64,000 bases of DNA from Glaciecola sp047250385 (GCF_047250385.1 NZ_JBLBVM010000055.1:390590-454589); one strand, 5' to 3'; positions 9,714 through 19,241 are shown, counted from the first letter of the stretch. Made by a program: numbers and translations. The notes: a model not told the origin generated them from the sequence alone.

Positions 9714-9802
9714 ACATCAATTAACATGCATTGGTAGAAAGCATATCTTGCATTCGTGTGCTCAGAAAATATAAAAATAAAAGAAAGAAGAAAATACTAT
9801 TT

Positions 9803-12217
9803 ATGGTTGCAAAACTCACAACAGTCGAACAAAACATTCAAAAATTGAGCATCGCAGCGGCCGATCTAAGCGCCAATGTGGATGGTGATATGTTCAACAT
9901 AGCGATGGAAAGTCAAGCTGGTGAGACAGCACTCATTGGACAAAACCGTGCTAAAGAAGCCTTGAGTTTTGGCCTCGGTGTCAATTCAAAGGGCTACAAT
10001 TTATACGTCATGGGCGAACAGGCCACTGGCCGTTATACCTTAGTTCACAATTTCATTAACCAACAAGCCCATCAAGAGCCCACGCCAAATGATTGGTGTT
10101 ATCTGAACAATTTTGACGATGAGCGCCAACCAATCGCGCTACAACTGCCGACAAGTCAAAGTAAAGGGTTTGTGGAGGATATAGAAAATTTACTCGATGA
10201 ATTGATGGATACCTTCCCAGCAGTTTATGAAAACCCAAGTTATCAGAGGCGCAGGGCTGCTATCACGCGTGCAAACGAGCAACGTTATGATAAAGCGATT
10301 GATGAGGTCGAAAAAATAGCACTAAGCAAAGGCGTTTCATTAGTTGAGGAAGATGGCAGCATAAGCTTTTTGCCGATTATTGATGGAAAGCCGATAACTG
10401 ATGCGGATTTTGCGCAGCGAAGTGATGAAGAAAGACAAGTTTACTACAGCTTAATTGATGAATTAGAAGAATGTCTAAGTGAAGCCTTAATTGAAGTGCC
10501 ATTGTGGCAACGAGATAGTGCAGAACAACTTCGAAAACTCAAGCGAGAAACTGCAGAGCAGGGGATCAGACCCTTGTTAAAAGAATTAGAGCACAAACAT
10601 GCTGGCGACATAGCAATATTGAAACACCTAAAGCAACTCAAACCCCACCTTATCGATACAGTCACTGAGTTGTTGGTTCCAGAAACAAAAGAAGAAAAAC
10701 AAGACGATTTAGACACACATGCGATTCTTGTAGATACATACGTACCTAATGTGTTGGTTCGACACACCATTGACGCTGGAGCGCCGATTGTCTATGAATC
10801 TAATCCAAGTCATCAAAATCTTTTTGGTAAAATCGAATATACAAGTGTGCAGGGCAGTGTCTACACCAATTACCGAATGATTACGCCGGGTGCTTTGCAC
10901 AAAGCAAATGGTGGTTACTTACTGCTTGATGCCGATAAATTAGTCGAGCAACCCTACGTTTGGGAATCCTTAAAGTTAGCTTTGAAATTCGGTCAGTTAA
11001 AAATGGAGTTGCCACAACAAGATTTTGGGATGGTGAATTCAATTACACAAACGCCGCAAATCATACCGCTAAAAGTAAAAGTTGTTTTGTTAGGGTCGCG
11101 TGAACTTTATTATGCGCTACAAGACTACGACGATGAATTTAAAGAACTATTCAGAGTATTAGTCGATTTTGATCATGAAATCCCGCTGAATCAACAAAAT
11201 CTGAATGATTTCGTCACTCGTGTAAAAGCCCATGTCACTCACATCGGTTTACTCAATATCGATGCGGGTGCTGTTCGCCGTTTAATAGAACACAGTTTGC
11301 GCTTAGCTGAACATCAATCAAAACTGAGCGCACGATTTGCAGACGTGATTGAGTTAATCAATGAAGCTCAATATTTTTGTTTGCAGCAACAGCAAGCGGA
11401 ACTTCAAGCGATCCATATTGAAGCTGCGCTTGCGGCGAAAAAGAATCGAACCGGCCGCGTTAGTGAATCGTTATTAGAAGACATTAAAGAAGGACATGTT
11501 CTTATTAATACCGACGGAGAGGTAGCAGGTAAAGTTAATGGGCTGACTGTGCTAGAAGTTGGAGATACAGCATTCGGAACACCGGCTCGCATCACTTCGA
11601 CTGTATACGCGGGTTCGAATGGCGTTATCGATATTGAGCGAGAAGTGGAACTCGGGCAATCAATACACTCCAAAGGTGTCATGCTGTTAACAGGTTACCT
11701 TGGGCATAAATACGCGCAGTTTTTCCCTCTCACGCTTTCTGCAAATATCGCGCTAGAACAATCCTATGGTTATATCGATGGTGATAGTGCGTCATTAGGA
11801 GAACTCGTTGCGCTTATTTCTGCATTAACAGAATTGCCGGTTGATCAAGGTTTAGCGGTAACAGGCTCGATTAATCAATACGGTGAAGTACAAGCCGTTG
11901 GTGGTGTGAATGAGAAGATTGAGGGTTATTTCTCGCTGTGCTTGCAGCGTGGCTTAAACGGCAAGCAAGGTGTGATCATTCCCAAATCGAATGCCTTGAA
12001 TTTAGTGTTAGATAATGAAATTACAGAAGCCGTTCAACAAGGACTATTTCATGTATACGCCGTCAGTTCTGTCGATGAAACCTTGTCTCTGTTAATGAAG
12101 AAAGAAGCTGGGGAGTTGAATAAGAAAGGACGCTATCCTAAAAACAGCATACATTATGAAGCAGTAAATCGACTCTACAATATTGCTAACATCGTGAATG
12201 GAGGAGAGGACGAATAA
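9803..12217 (+). CDS. LonB-like ATP-dependent protease
   Basis: This is an 804-residue Lon-related protease of the YcbZ/LonB type, which degrades unfolded or regulatory proteins. The start at the internal ATG (MVAKLTTVEQNIQ) fits the family better than an upstream TTG at 9731, whose basic extension looks spurious. The N-terminal AAA+ region has a degenerate Walker A (GEQATGRYTLV) and a Walker B-like GGYLLLDADKL. The C-terminal protease domain has the Ser-Lys dyad: GDSASLGE (Ser about 661) and VNEKIEG (Lys about 704). It differs from canonical Lon in lacking the LAN domain. It appears monocistronic, and the convergent SDR gene begins 24 bp after it. Confidence 0.88.
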   Translation: MVAKLTTVEQNIQKLSIAAADLSANVDGDMFNIAMESQAGETALIGQNRAKEALSFGLGVNSKGYNLYVMGEQATGRYTLVHNFINQQAHQEPTPNDWCYLNNFDDERQPIALQLPTSQSKGFVEDIENLLDELMDTFPAVYENPSYQRRRAAITRANEQRYDKAIDEVEKIALSKGVSLVEEDGSISFLPIIDGKPITDADFAQRSDEERQVYYSLIDELEECLSEALIEVPLWQRDSAEQLRKLKRETAEQGIRPLLKELEHKHAGDIAILKHLKQLKPHLIDTVTELLVPETKEEKQDDLDTHAILVDTYVPNVLVRHTIDAGAPIVYESNPSHQNLFGKIEYTSVQGSVYTNYRMITPGALHKANGGYLLLDADKLVEQPYVWESLKLALKFGQLKMELPQQDFGMVNSITQTPQIIPLKVKVVLLGSRELYYALQDYDDEFKELFRVLVDFDHEIPLNQQNLNDFVTRVKAHVTHIGLLNIDAGAVRRLIEHSLRLAEHQSKLSARFADVIELINEAQYFCLQQQQAELQAIHIEAALAAKKNRTGRVSESLLEDIKEGHVLINTDGEVAGKVNGLTVLEVGDTAFGTPARITSTVYAGSNGVIDIEREVELGQSIHSKGVMLLTGYLGHKYAQFFPLTLSANIALEQSYGYIDGDSASLGELVALISALTELPVDQGLAVTGSINQYGEVQAVGGVNEKIEGYFSLCLQRGLNGKQGVIIPKSNALNLVLDNEITEAVQQGLFHVYAVSSVDETLSLLMKKEAGELNKKGRYPKNSIHYEAVNRLYNIANIVNGGEDE

Positions 12218-12241
12218 GTCTCTCTCCTAGTTCGCAAAAAG

Positions 12242-13024
12242 TTATTTAGGCGGCATTCTTAATGCGCCGTCCAAACGCACTGTTTCGCCATTCAAATAAG
12301 CATTGCCTGCCATATGTAATACTAGTTTTCCAAACTCCTCGGGTAAACCCAATCGTTTAGGAAATTGTACATTGTGGACCAAAGCATCCTGCACTTTATC
12401 AGGCATTGCAAGCAACATTGGCGTACCCATTACACCAGGTGCAATTGTGTTAACACGAATGCTTAAAGGTGCTAAGTCTCTAGCCATTGGCAAACACAAA
12501 CCGATTATTCCACCCTTACTTGCTGCGTAAGCTGTCTGACCTATTTGACCTTCATAACCCGCAACAGACGCTGTATTAACGATTAAGCCACGCTCATTCG
12601 CTTCACCAATAGGCTCATTCTTAGCCATAGCGCTTGCCGCTACTCGAGCTACGTTAAACGTACCAACAAGATTAATATCAATGACTGATTTAAAGTTCGC
12701 TAAAGGCATTGCTTCACCTTCGCGATCAAGTGTCCGTTTAGCTGGAGCTACACCGGCACAATTAACGCATAGGCGAATATCTAGCTTACCTTTTGCCAGT
12801 TCAGCAACCGCATTTTCAACGCTAGTATCATTAGTCACATCAACTTTAAAAAACTGACAGAATTCAGCACCGAACTCTTCAACTCGTTGCTGACCAGCAT
12901 CTTCATTAAGATCAAAGATAGCAAGACGGTAACCCGCTTCTCTGAGCACACATGCTGTGGCATAGCCAAGTCCGGAGCAGCCGCCAGTAACAATGGCGAT
13001 ACTGTTAGAGTGATCTGTTGTCAT
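12242..13024 (-). CDS. Short-chain dehydrogenase/reductase, HSD10-like
   Basis: The 260-residue classical SDR has the nucleotide motif TGGCSGLG (residues about 13-20), NCAG in place of NNAG, and the catalytic set S (NTASV) and YAASK. The C-terminal LDGALRMPPK and the overall pattern resemble 3-hydroxyacyl-CoA dehydrogenase type 2 (HSD17B10/FadB2x). This suggests NAD-dependent oxidation of 3-hydroxyacyl-CoA in fatty or branched-chain acid breakdown. The substrate is inferred from family resemblance only; no fatty-acid operon surrounds it. Confidence 0.8.
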   Translation of the reverse strand: MTTDHSNSIAIVTGGCSGLGYATACVLREAGYRLAIFDLNEDAGQQRVEEFGAEFCQFFKVDVTNDTSVENAVAELAKGKLDIRLCVNCAGVAPAKRTLDREGEAMPLANFKSVIDINLVGTFNVARVAASAMAKNEPIGEANERGLIVNTASVAGYEGQIGQTAYAASKGGIIGLCLPMARDLAPLSIRVNTIAPGVMGTPMLLAMPDKVQDALVHNVQFPKRLGLPEEFGKLVLHMAGNAYLNGETVRLDGALRMPPK

Positions 13025-13054
13025 AAATGCCTCATGTTTTTATTTTTAGATAGC

Positions 13055-13090
13055 TTAAAGCACTCAAGATTTTACGCTTGAGTGCTTTAA
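13055..13090. terminator. Hairpin between yhbY and the SDR gene
   Basis: TTAAAGCACTCAAG (13055-13068) and its exact complement (13077-13090) make a 14-bp stem with an 8-nt loop. It lies after the yhbY stop on the minus strand. No strong T tract follows on either strand, so it may be a weak terminator or a processing hairpin. Confidence 0.5.
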
Positions 13091-13119
13091 CATTTTCAAC
13101 TTGATATTTTTCGAAGTAA

Positions 13120-13416
13120 CTAGCGCTTAGGAATACTGATTTTTCTTTCATCACTTTGGCGATACATAACCAATATATGTCCAATAGCTTGAACTTGTAT
13201 TGCTTTAGTTTCGCCAATAATAGCATCCATTATTAGCTGTTTTTCTTCTTTGTCGTCACTCGGTACTTTCACTTTGATTAATTCGTGAAAACTAAGTGCA
13301 TTTTCAATTTCCGCCAAAACACCTTCAGTTAAACCATTATTTCCTAGCTGAACTACTGGTTTAAGTGGGTGTGCGAGGCCTTTTAGATATTGCTTTTGTT
13401 TATTTGATAAATTCAT
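13120..13416 (-). CDS. yhbY: Ribosome assembly RNA-binding protein YhbY
   Basis: The 98-residue single CRM-domain protein binds the pre-50S subunit. It carries the family features LKGLAHPLKPVVQLGNNGLTEGVL, with the GxxG loop, and IKVKVPSDDKEEK. E. coli has the same divergent arrangement next to the ftsH locus. Here the next gene to the right is ftsH itself rather than rlmE. Confidence 0.94.
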   Translation of the reverse strand: MNLSNKQKQYLKGLAHPLKPVVQLGNNGLTEGVLAEIENALSFHELIKVKVPSDDKEEKQLIMDAIIGETKAIQVQAIGHILVMYRQSDERKISIPKR

Positions 13417-13717
13417 TTGTTATCTTTTGTAACGATTAGTTTGTGTTAAACACCTTGAAAAAATGTATTCTACCTCTATCTATACAACATTCCTAATCAC
13501 ATTATACATTGTAGGCAAAAAAGAAGGGTGATGTGAACAGTAATTCAGGCGGATATCACGCTGGAATAAACTGTCTATGTGGACTAGCATAAGATATGTG
13601 TATCTTGTGGCGAAGGGCATTAAATTATAGTAATCTTCAAGTCATCTATTGTTCATTAAATTGCGTATAGATGTGTATCGGGCAATTCCAGATTTATTTT
13701 ATTAGAGGTAAGCAGCG
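13417..13717. other. yhbY-ftsH divergent intergenic region
   Basis: The 301-bp gap holds no gene. Relatives with this locus usually carry rlmE (about 630 bp) here. It contains the heat-shock-like promoter described separately and the ftsH ribosome-binding site. Confidence 0.75.
13453..13481 (+). promoter_or_regulatory. Heat-shock (sigma-32)-like promoter upstream of ftsH
   Basis: CTTGAAA (13453-13459) matches the sigma-32 -35 consensus exactly. After 12 bp comes CCTCTATCTA (13472-13481), a partial match to the CCCCATnTA -10. It points to ftsH, which starts about 235 bp downstream. In E. coli, rlmE-ftsH is a sigma-32 operon. Moderate support, because the -10 is imperfect. Confidence 0.5.
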
Positions 13718-15649
13718 TTGAGCGACATGGCAAAAAATCTCATTTTATGGCTCGTCATAGCAGTAGTGCTAATGATGGTGTTCCAAGGTATAAACGGTTC
13801 AGAAGGTGCAACGAATAAGCTCGCTTACTCGACATTTCTAGAGCAGGTCAAGCGTGGCGACATCAAAGAAGTCACTATTGACCAGTCGACAAACGAAATT
13901 AAAGGCTTGCGTCGTAACAACGATACATTCGTGACACAAATTCCTTATTTAGACATGAAGTTAATGGATGAATTATTAACCGAAGGTAATGTGATTGTTT
14001 CAGGTAAGAAGCCTGAAGAGCAGTCATTGCTAGCTTCGATATTTATCAATTGGTTTCCGATGTTGCTACTTATCGGTGTCTGGATATTCTTCATGCGCCA
14101 AATGCAAGGTGGCGGCGGTAAAGGCGCTATGTCTTTCGGTAAGAGTAAGGCTCGCCTACTCGGTGAAGACCAAATCAAAACAACTTTTGCAGACGTAGCG
14201 GGTTGTGATGAAGCTAAAGAAGACGTAACAGAACTTGTTGACTTCTTGCGTGACCCAACTAAATTCCAAAAGCTTGGCGGTAAAATTCCTAAAGGCGTAT
14301 TGATGGTAGGTCCTCCGGGTACTGGTAAAACATTGCTTGCAAAAGCGATTGCCGGTGAAGCCAAAGTACCATTCTTCAGTATTTCAGGTTCCGACTTCGT
14401 TGAAATGTTTGTAGGTGTAGGTGCATCTCGTGTGCGCGACATGTTTGACCAAGCGAAAAAATCATCGCCTTGTATTATTTTCATTGATGAGATTGATGCC
14501 GTAGGCCGTAAGCGTGGCGCTGGCCATGGTGGTGGTCATGATGAACGTGAACAAACATTGAACCAAATGTTGGTCGAAATGGATGGTTTTGAAGGCCATG
14601 AAGGCATTATCGTGATTGCCGCGACTAACCGCCCTGATGTACTTGACCCAGCTCTACTTCGTCCAGGTCGTTTTGACCGTCAAGTAACGGTTGGTCTTCC
14701 TGACATCCGTGGACGTGAACAAATTTTGAAAGTGCACATGCGTAAAGTGCCTCTTGGTGACAACGTAGAAGCGTCTATCATCGCTCGTGGTACGCCTGGA
14801 TTCTCAGGTGCTGACTTGGCTAACTTGGTGAACGAGGCTGCTTTGTTTGCTGCTCGCACGAACAAACGCGTCGTGAGTATGGACGAGTTCGATAAAGCGA
14901 AAGATAAGATAATGATGGGCTCTGAGCGCAAGACCATGGTTATGTCTGAAGAAGAGAAAACCAACACGGCTTATCATGAGGCTGGTCACGCTATTGTTGG
15001 TAGATTAGTGCCTAAGCATGATCCGGTTTATAAAGTATCAATCATACCTCGTGGAAGAGCACTAGGTGTGACGATGTATTTACCTGAGCAGGATAAGTAT
15101 AGTATCTCCAAAGAGGAATTAGAATCTAATATCGCCAGTCTATTCGGTGGTCGTATCGCTGAAGAAATCACTCTTGGCGAAGCTGGTGTAACAACGGGTG
15201 CGTCAAACGATATCGAACGTGCTACTGATATCGCGAAGAAGATGGTTACTAGTTGGGGTCTTTCATCGAAGATGGGGCCTATCAACTATAAAGAAGAAAA
15301 CGACGGCATGTTCATGGGGCCTTCAAGCAACCCTATGTCTGCTGAAACAGCTCGAGACATTGATGCTGAAATTCGCTCTATCATTGATCGTAACTATAAA
15401 TTAGCTGAGAAAATCCTAAAAGACAATATGGATATTCTTGAAGCGATGAAAGATGCGCTGATGAAATATGAAACGATCGATGCTAAACAAATCGATGATT
15501 TGATGAATCGCGTTGAAGTTCGTCCTCCTGCTAATTGGGATAACGATGATAAGGCCGATAGCAACAAGCCATCTGGTGGTGCATCACTCAATGCTGGTAG
15601 TGAGCCAAAGGACACGCCTGACAGCGATCCGAGTGATGTAACTCACTAA
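13718..15649 (+). CDS. ftsH: ATP-dependent zinc metalloprotease FtsH
   Basis: The 643-residue inner-membrane AAA+ protease degrades LpxC, sigma-32 and unassembled membrane proteins in E. coli. Two membrane segments flank a periplasmic domain. The AAA module has Walker A GPPGTGKT (about 199), IDEIDAVG and the SRH (TNRPDVLDPALLRPGR). Zinc-site HEAGH is near residue 420. The TTG at 13718 (MSDMAKNL...) is preferred because GAGG at 13705-13708 sits 9 nt before it; the ATG at 13727 (MAKNLILW) is 18 nt away. A terminator follows. First gene of ftsH-folP-glmM. Confidence 0.97.
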   Translation: MSDMAKNLILWLVIAVVLMMVFQGINGSEGATNKLAYSTFLEQVKRGDIKEVTIDQSTNEIKGLRRNNDTFVTQIPYLDMKLMDELLTEGNVIVSGKKPEEQSLLASIFINWFPMLLLIGVWIFFMRQMQGGGGKGAMSFGKSKARLLGEDQIKTTFADVAGCDEAKEDVTELVDFLRDPTKFQKLGGKIPKGVLMVGPPGTGKTLLAKAIAGEAKVPFFSISGSDFVEMFVGVGASRVRDMFDQAKKSSPCIIFIDEIDAVGRKRGAGHGGGHDEREQTLNQMLVEMDGFEGHEGIIVIAATNRPDVLDPALLRPGRFDRQVTVGLPDIRGREQILKVHMRKVPLGDNVEASIIARGTPGFSGADLANLVNEAALFAARTNKRVVSMDEFDKAKDKIMMGSERKTMVMSEEEKTNTAYHEAGHAIVGRLVPKHDPVYKVSIIPRGRALGVTMYLPEQDKYSISKEELESNIASLFGGRIAEEITLGEAGVTTGASNDIERATDIAKKMVTSWGLSSKMGPINYKEENDGMFMGPSSNPMSAETARDIDAEIRSIIDRNYKLAEKILKDNMDILEAMKDALMKYETIDAKQIDDLMNRVEVRPPANWDNDDKADSNKPSGGASLNAGSEPKDTPDSDPSDVTH

Positions 15650-15671
15650 TTCAATGCTTTAGTATATTAAA

Positions 15672-15699
15672 AACGCTGGTTTACGCCGGCGTTTTTTTT
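15672..15699 (+). terminator. Rho-independent terminator after ftsH
   Basis: AACGCTGG (15672-15679) pairs with CCGGCGTT (15686-15693), with one G-T wobble and a 6-nt loop, and runs directly into eight Ts. It may limit readthrough into folP. Confidence 0.85.
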
Positions 15700-15764
15700 A
15701 TTTCCAAATTAAAAGTTTGTAATTAAGATTTTCTGTTCTAAATATTCAAGAGAGATAACAAGTT

Positions 15765-16619
15765 GTGAATAAAAACGTCACTATGACATTTAGAGATCGC
15801 GAACTGTGTTTTGACACACCTAAAGTAATGGGGATCCTCAACGTTACGCCAGATTCATTCTCAGATGGAGGTCAATTCAGTGCTTTCGACAAAGCGATTC
15901 AGCAAGCTGAAAACATGGTGAATGCTGGCGCTGCTTTTATTGATGTTGGCGGTGAGTCAACGCGACCAGGAGCCGAACCTGTTAGTTTGCAAGAAGAGCT
16001 TGATCGTGTCATCCCAATCATAGAGAAAATAAGTAAGAACCTAGATGTGATCGTATCGGTCGATACCAGCAAGGCTGATGTTATGACGCAAGCCGTTCAG
16101 CATGGTGCAGGTCTTATTAATGATGTGAGAGCGCTTAGAGCCGATGGTGCGTTAAATGCAGCAATTCAGGCAGCGCTCAACTTTAAGGTGCCTAGCTGTT
16201 TAATGCACATGCAAGGCGCGCCTAAAACAATGCAAAAGCAAGCAAGCTATCAAAATGTGGTCGAAGATGTTCTAGCATTTTTTAAGCAACGATTGTTTGA
16301 TTGTGCACAAGCTGGTTTGAGTACTGAGCAAATACTAATCGATCCAGGTTTTGGCTTTGGTAAAACGCTCGATCACAATTACCAACTTTTGAAACGCTTG
16401 CACGCATTTGAACAGCTTGGTGTACCTATTCTTGTTGGTATGTCTAGAAAGTCAATGATTGGCAATTTATTAGATCGAGATGTCAATCAAAGGTTGGCAG
16501 GAAATATCGCCACTGCTACTATTGCAGCTCTCGCAGGAGTCGCAATTATTAGAGTCCATGATGTTGAAGAGACTATGGACGCGGTAAAGATTGCCAATAA
16601 ATTACAAAGTGTAGAATAA
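15765..16619 (+). CDS. folP: Dihydropteroate synthase
   Basis: The 284-residue TIM-barrel enzyme joins 4-aminobenzoate to dihydropterin pyrophosphate in folate synthesis and is the sulfonamide target. Signatures are VMGILNVTPDSFSDGG (about residues 21-36), GGESTRPGA, and LMHMQGAP near residue 145. It starts with GTG at 15765 behind AGAGAG; an ATG six codons later is possible. The gene sits between ftsH and glmM as in E. coli. Confidence 0.95.
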   Translation: MNKNVTMTFRDRELCFDTPKVMGILNVTPDSFSDGGQFSAFDKAIQQAENMVNAGAAFIDVGGESTRPGAEPVSLQEELDRVIPIIEKISKNLDVIVSVDTSKADVMTQAVQHGAGLINDVRALRADGALNAAIQAALNFKVPSCLMHMQGAPKTMQKQASYQNVVEDVLAFFKQRLFDCAQAGLSTEQILIDPGFGFGKTLDHNYQLLKRLHAFEQLGVPILVGMSRKSMIGNLLDRDVNQRLAGNIATATIAALAGVAIIRVHDVEETMDAVKIANKLQSVE

Positions 16620-16636
16620 ATTATTAAGGAAGCAGT

Positions 16637-17977
16637 ATGACCAAACGTAAGTATTTTGGAACTGATGGAATACGAGGGAAGGTTGGCGAGAGCACGATTA
16701 ACCCAGAGTTTGTAACCAAGCTGGGTTATGCGGCAGGTAAAGTACTTGCGGGCCAAGGTACAAACAAAGTTCTCATCGGCAAAGATACCCGAATTTCAGG
16801 TTATATGCTTGAGTCTGCGCTTGAAGCAGGCTTGTCAGCAGCTGGCATCAATATAGGCTTGCTTGGCCCAATGCCAACGCCAGCAATTGCCTATTTGACC
16901 AAGACATTTCGCTCAGAAGCCGGTATCGTCATCAGCGCGTCACACAACCCATATTACGACAACGGTATTAAATTTTTCTCCTCAACCGGACATAAACTTG
17001 ATGACAATATCGAGTTAGCTATAGAAGCTCAACTTGAAAAACCGATTGTGTGTGTGGAATCGGATAAATTAGGAAAAGCCACTCGTATCAACGACGCAGC
17101 TGGACGTTACATTGAATATTGCAAGGGTACGTTTCCTTCAGATTTGTCATTAAAAGGGCTCAAAATCGTTGTTGATTGCGCTCATGGTGCAACATACCAC
17201 ATTGCCCCTGACGTATTGGCAGAACTTGGCGCTGATGTAATCGAAATAGGTACTTCTCCAAATGGCACGAATATTAACCATCAGGTAGGCGCCACGTCGA
17301 TGCGTGCAACTGTTGAAGCCGTAAAAGAGCATAAAGCTGATTTAGGCTTCGCCTTGGATGGTGATGGCGATCGCATCATGATGGTGGATGAAAAAGGCAA
17401 TGTGATTGATGGAGATGAAATAATCTTCATCATTGCTCGGGAGGCGATGAAAAATGGACAGTTACAAGGTGGTGTAGTTGGTACCAAGATGTCTAATTTA
17501 GGCATGGAAGTCGCATTAGAAAAGTTAGGTATTCCTTTTGCGCGAGCAGATGTTGGGGATAGATATGTAATGGAAATGCTCTTGGCAAAAGGTTGGAAAA
17601 TAGGCGGTGAAAACTCAGGCCATGTGTTGAACCTCAATTTGGCTCCTACGGGTGACGGTATCGTCGCTGGCCTGCAAGTTATCGCTGCAATGTTGCGCGC
17701 GCAAATGAAATTAAGTGCACTTAATTCAGGCTTTACTCGTTTCCCACAGCGTCTAATTAACGTTAAATTTTCAAACCCAAATGAAAATCCACTTGAATCT
17801 GATGAAGTCAAAGCGATTGTTAAGAAAGCAGAGGACGAAATGGGTGACGCAGGTCGAGTATTGCTGCGTAAAAGTGGAACTGAGCCGCTATTAAGAGTCA
17901 TGGTTGAAGCAATCGACAAGGGCTTAAGTGACTTTTGGGCAGAGAAAATTGCGGATGTGGTGAAAAAATCATCATAA
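16637..17977 (+). CDS. glmM: Phosphoglucosamine mutase
   Basis: The 446-residue enzyme interconverts glucosamine-6-phosphate and glucosamine-1-phosphate for UDP-GlcNAc synthesis. The N-terminal KYFGTDGIRGKVG and the phosphoserine loop VISASHNPYYDNG (Ser about 102) are present. So are the metal loop DGDGDR and the C-terminal phosphate-binding RKSGTEPLLRVM. It is 17 bp after folP, preceded by a good AAGGA site, so co-transcribed. Confidence 0.97.
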   Translation: MTKRKYFGTDGIRGKVGESTINPEFVTKLGYAAGKVLAGQGTNKVLIGKDTRISGYMLESALEAGLSAAGINIGLLGPMPTPAIAYLTKTFRSEAGIVISASHNPYYDNGIKFFSSTGHKLDDNIELAIEAQLEKPIVCVESDKLGKATRINDAAGRYIEYCKGTFPSDLSLKGLKIVVDCAHGATYHIAPDVLAELGADVIEIGTSPNGTNINHQVGATSMRATVEAVKEHKADLGFALDGDGDRIMMVDEKGNVIDGDEIIFIIAREAMKNGQLQGGVVGTKMSNLGMEVALEKLGIPFARADVGDRYVMEMLLAKGWKIGGENSGHVLNLNLAPTGDGIVAGLQVIAAMLRAQMKLSALNSGFTRFPQRLINVKFSNPNENPLESDEVKAIVKKAEDEMGDAGRVLLRKSGTEPLLRVMVEAIDKGLSDFWAEKIADVVKKSS

Positions 17978-18015
17978 ACACGAAAGTTATTATCTATTTA
18001 TCACACTGATACTTG

Positions 18016-18021
18016 TATAAT
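18016..18021 (+). promoter_or_regulatory. Possible -10 element upstream of tpiA
   Basis: A perfect TATAAT lies 54 bp upstream of the tpiA start. The -35 region 17 bp further up (TCTATT) is poor, so this is a weak promoter call. Confidence 0.35.
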
Positions 18022-18074
18022 TGCGAGTGGTTAGTTAATATCACGCCCGCTTCGCAGTGGGCTTTGGAGAAAAC

Positions 18075-18815
18075 GTGACAAACTCTCAAAGAAAACCTTT
18101 TGTAGCGGGTAATTGGAAAATGAATGGCAACAACGAATTAGTTGACGCATTCAGTACAAAATTAGCTTCAAACCCAGCCGTCGACATTGTGATTTGTCCG
18201 CCAGCGGTTTATCTATCAAAATTTAGTAAAGCTGAGTTTGCGATAGGCGCGCAGAATGTAAGTGAGTTTGCATCTGGTGCTCATACCGGTGAAATATCAC
18301 TGAGTATGATTGCTGAAGCTGGATGTAAGTACGTTATTCTGGGGCACTCAGAACGACGAGAAGGTCATGCTGAATCAAATGAATTGGTCGCTAGAAAAGT
18401 TAAGGCAGCCATTGCAGCAGGGTTAACACCAATAGTGTGTATTGGTGAGCCACTTGAGGTAAGAGAAAATGGCGGTGTTTTTGAATTTGTCAAAGCACAG
18501 TTAGATGCGGTCGCAGTTGAATGTGGCGCAGAATATATAAAGAATTCAGTAATTGCCTATGAACCGATATGGGCAATTGGGACGGGCAAAACAGCCAGTC
18601 CAGAACAAGCGCAAGAAGTACATGCGTTTATTCGAAAAGAGTTAGCCGCATTAGATGCTAGTGCAGCAGCAAGCGTAAGACTTTTGTATGGCGGTAGCGT
18701 GAATGCTGCAAATGCAAAGGAACTGTTTGCAAAAACGGATATAGACGGTGGCCTCATTGGTGGTGCCAGCTTAAAACTAGAAGATTTTACAACAATTTGC
18801 CAAGCGGCAAGTTAG
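18075..18815 (+). CDS. tpiA: Triosephosphate isomerase
   Basis: The 246-residue glycolytic enzyme interconverts dihydroxyacetone phosphate and glyceraldehyde-3-phosphate. Catalytic residues are visible: Lys in GNWKMNGN, His in LGHSERR, and Glu in AYEPIWAIGTGK. The phosphate loop YGGSVN and GGLIGGASL follow. I choose the GTG at 18075 because GGAG lies 5 nt upstream; a GTG at 18057 has no site. Its place between glmM and secG is seen in several marine gammaproteobacteria. Confidence 0.95.
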   Translation: MTNSQRKPFVAGNWKMNGNNELVDAFSTKLASNPAVDIVICPPAVYLSKFSKAEFAIGAQNVSEFASGAHTGEISLSMIAEAGCKYVILGHSERREGHAESNELVARKVKAAIAAGLTPIVCIGEPLEVRENGGVFEFVKAQLDAVAVECGAEYIKNSVIAYEPIWAIGTGKTASPEQAQEVHAFIRKELAALDASAAASVRLLYGGSVNAANAKELFAKTDIDGGLIGGASLKLEDFTTICQAAS

Positions 18816-18825
18816 AGAGGAAAGA

Positions 18826-19221
18826 ATGTTAGAACAAGTACTAATTGCAGTTTATTTAATTGTAGCACTATTACTGATTGGCTTTGTTTTGATCCAACAA
18901 GGTAAAGGCGCCGACATGGGTGCTTCGTTTGGCGCTGGCGGTTCTAATACCGTATTTGGCTCATCTGGTTCGGGTAATTTCATGACTAAAACAACTGCAG
19001 TTTTAGCCACTTGCTTTTTTGTTATTAGCTTGCTTTTAGGTACAATCGCTGCAAACAAAAACGAGAAAGTTGACGAGTTTGATAATCTTGAAATGCCAGC
19101 GGTTGAAATTCCTGTGGATTCAGAAATTCCAAACGTAACAACTGAGTTACCAGCGGCATCGGACGTACCAGCTCCGACAGTTACTGAAGAAGAAACGAAA
19201 GAAGAAGACGTTCCAAACTAA
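18826..19221 (+). CDS. secG: Protein translocase subunit SecG
   Basis: The 131-residue SecYEG accessory subunit has two membrane segments (about residues 3-22 and 50-72) joined by the conserved loop IQQGKGADMGASFGAGGSN. A longer acidic, proline/threonine-rich tail follows. It begins 10 bp after tpiA with AGAGAGGAAAG upstream. tRNA-Leu follows 20 bp downstream and is probably on the same transcript, as with secG-leuU in E. coli. Confidence 0.96.
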   Translation: MLEQVLIAVYLIVALLLIGFVLIQQGKGADMGASFGAGGSNTVFGSSGSGNFMTKTTAVLATCFFVISLLLGTIAANKNEKVDEFDNLEMPAVEIPVDSEIPNVTTELPAASDVPAPTVTEEETKEEDVPN

Positions 19222-19241
19222 TTGGAACAAGTGAAAGACAC

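Larger units (their letters stand above)
9298..9802. other. Divergent intergenic region leuS / lon-like gene
   Basis: This stretch of about 500 bp is very AT-rich and holds no credible gene. It must contain the leuS promoter (leftward) and the lon-like promoter (rightward). Visible elements are the leuS-side inverted repeat, the tandem 14-mers at 9597-9651 and a TTGACA hexamer at 9685-9690. Confidence 0.7.

Noticed and set aside
13945..14484. A 179-codon open frame opposite ftsH
   Set aside because: Shadow of the conserved FtsH AAA module; codon bias of the true frame explains it.
17281..17919. A 212-codon open frame opposite glmM
   Set aside because: It mirrors the glmM coding frame, has no ribosome site and a Ser/Pro/Ile-rich product with no family look.
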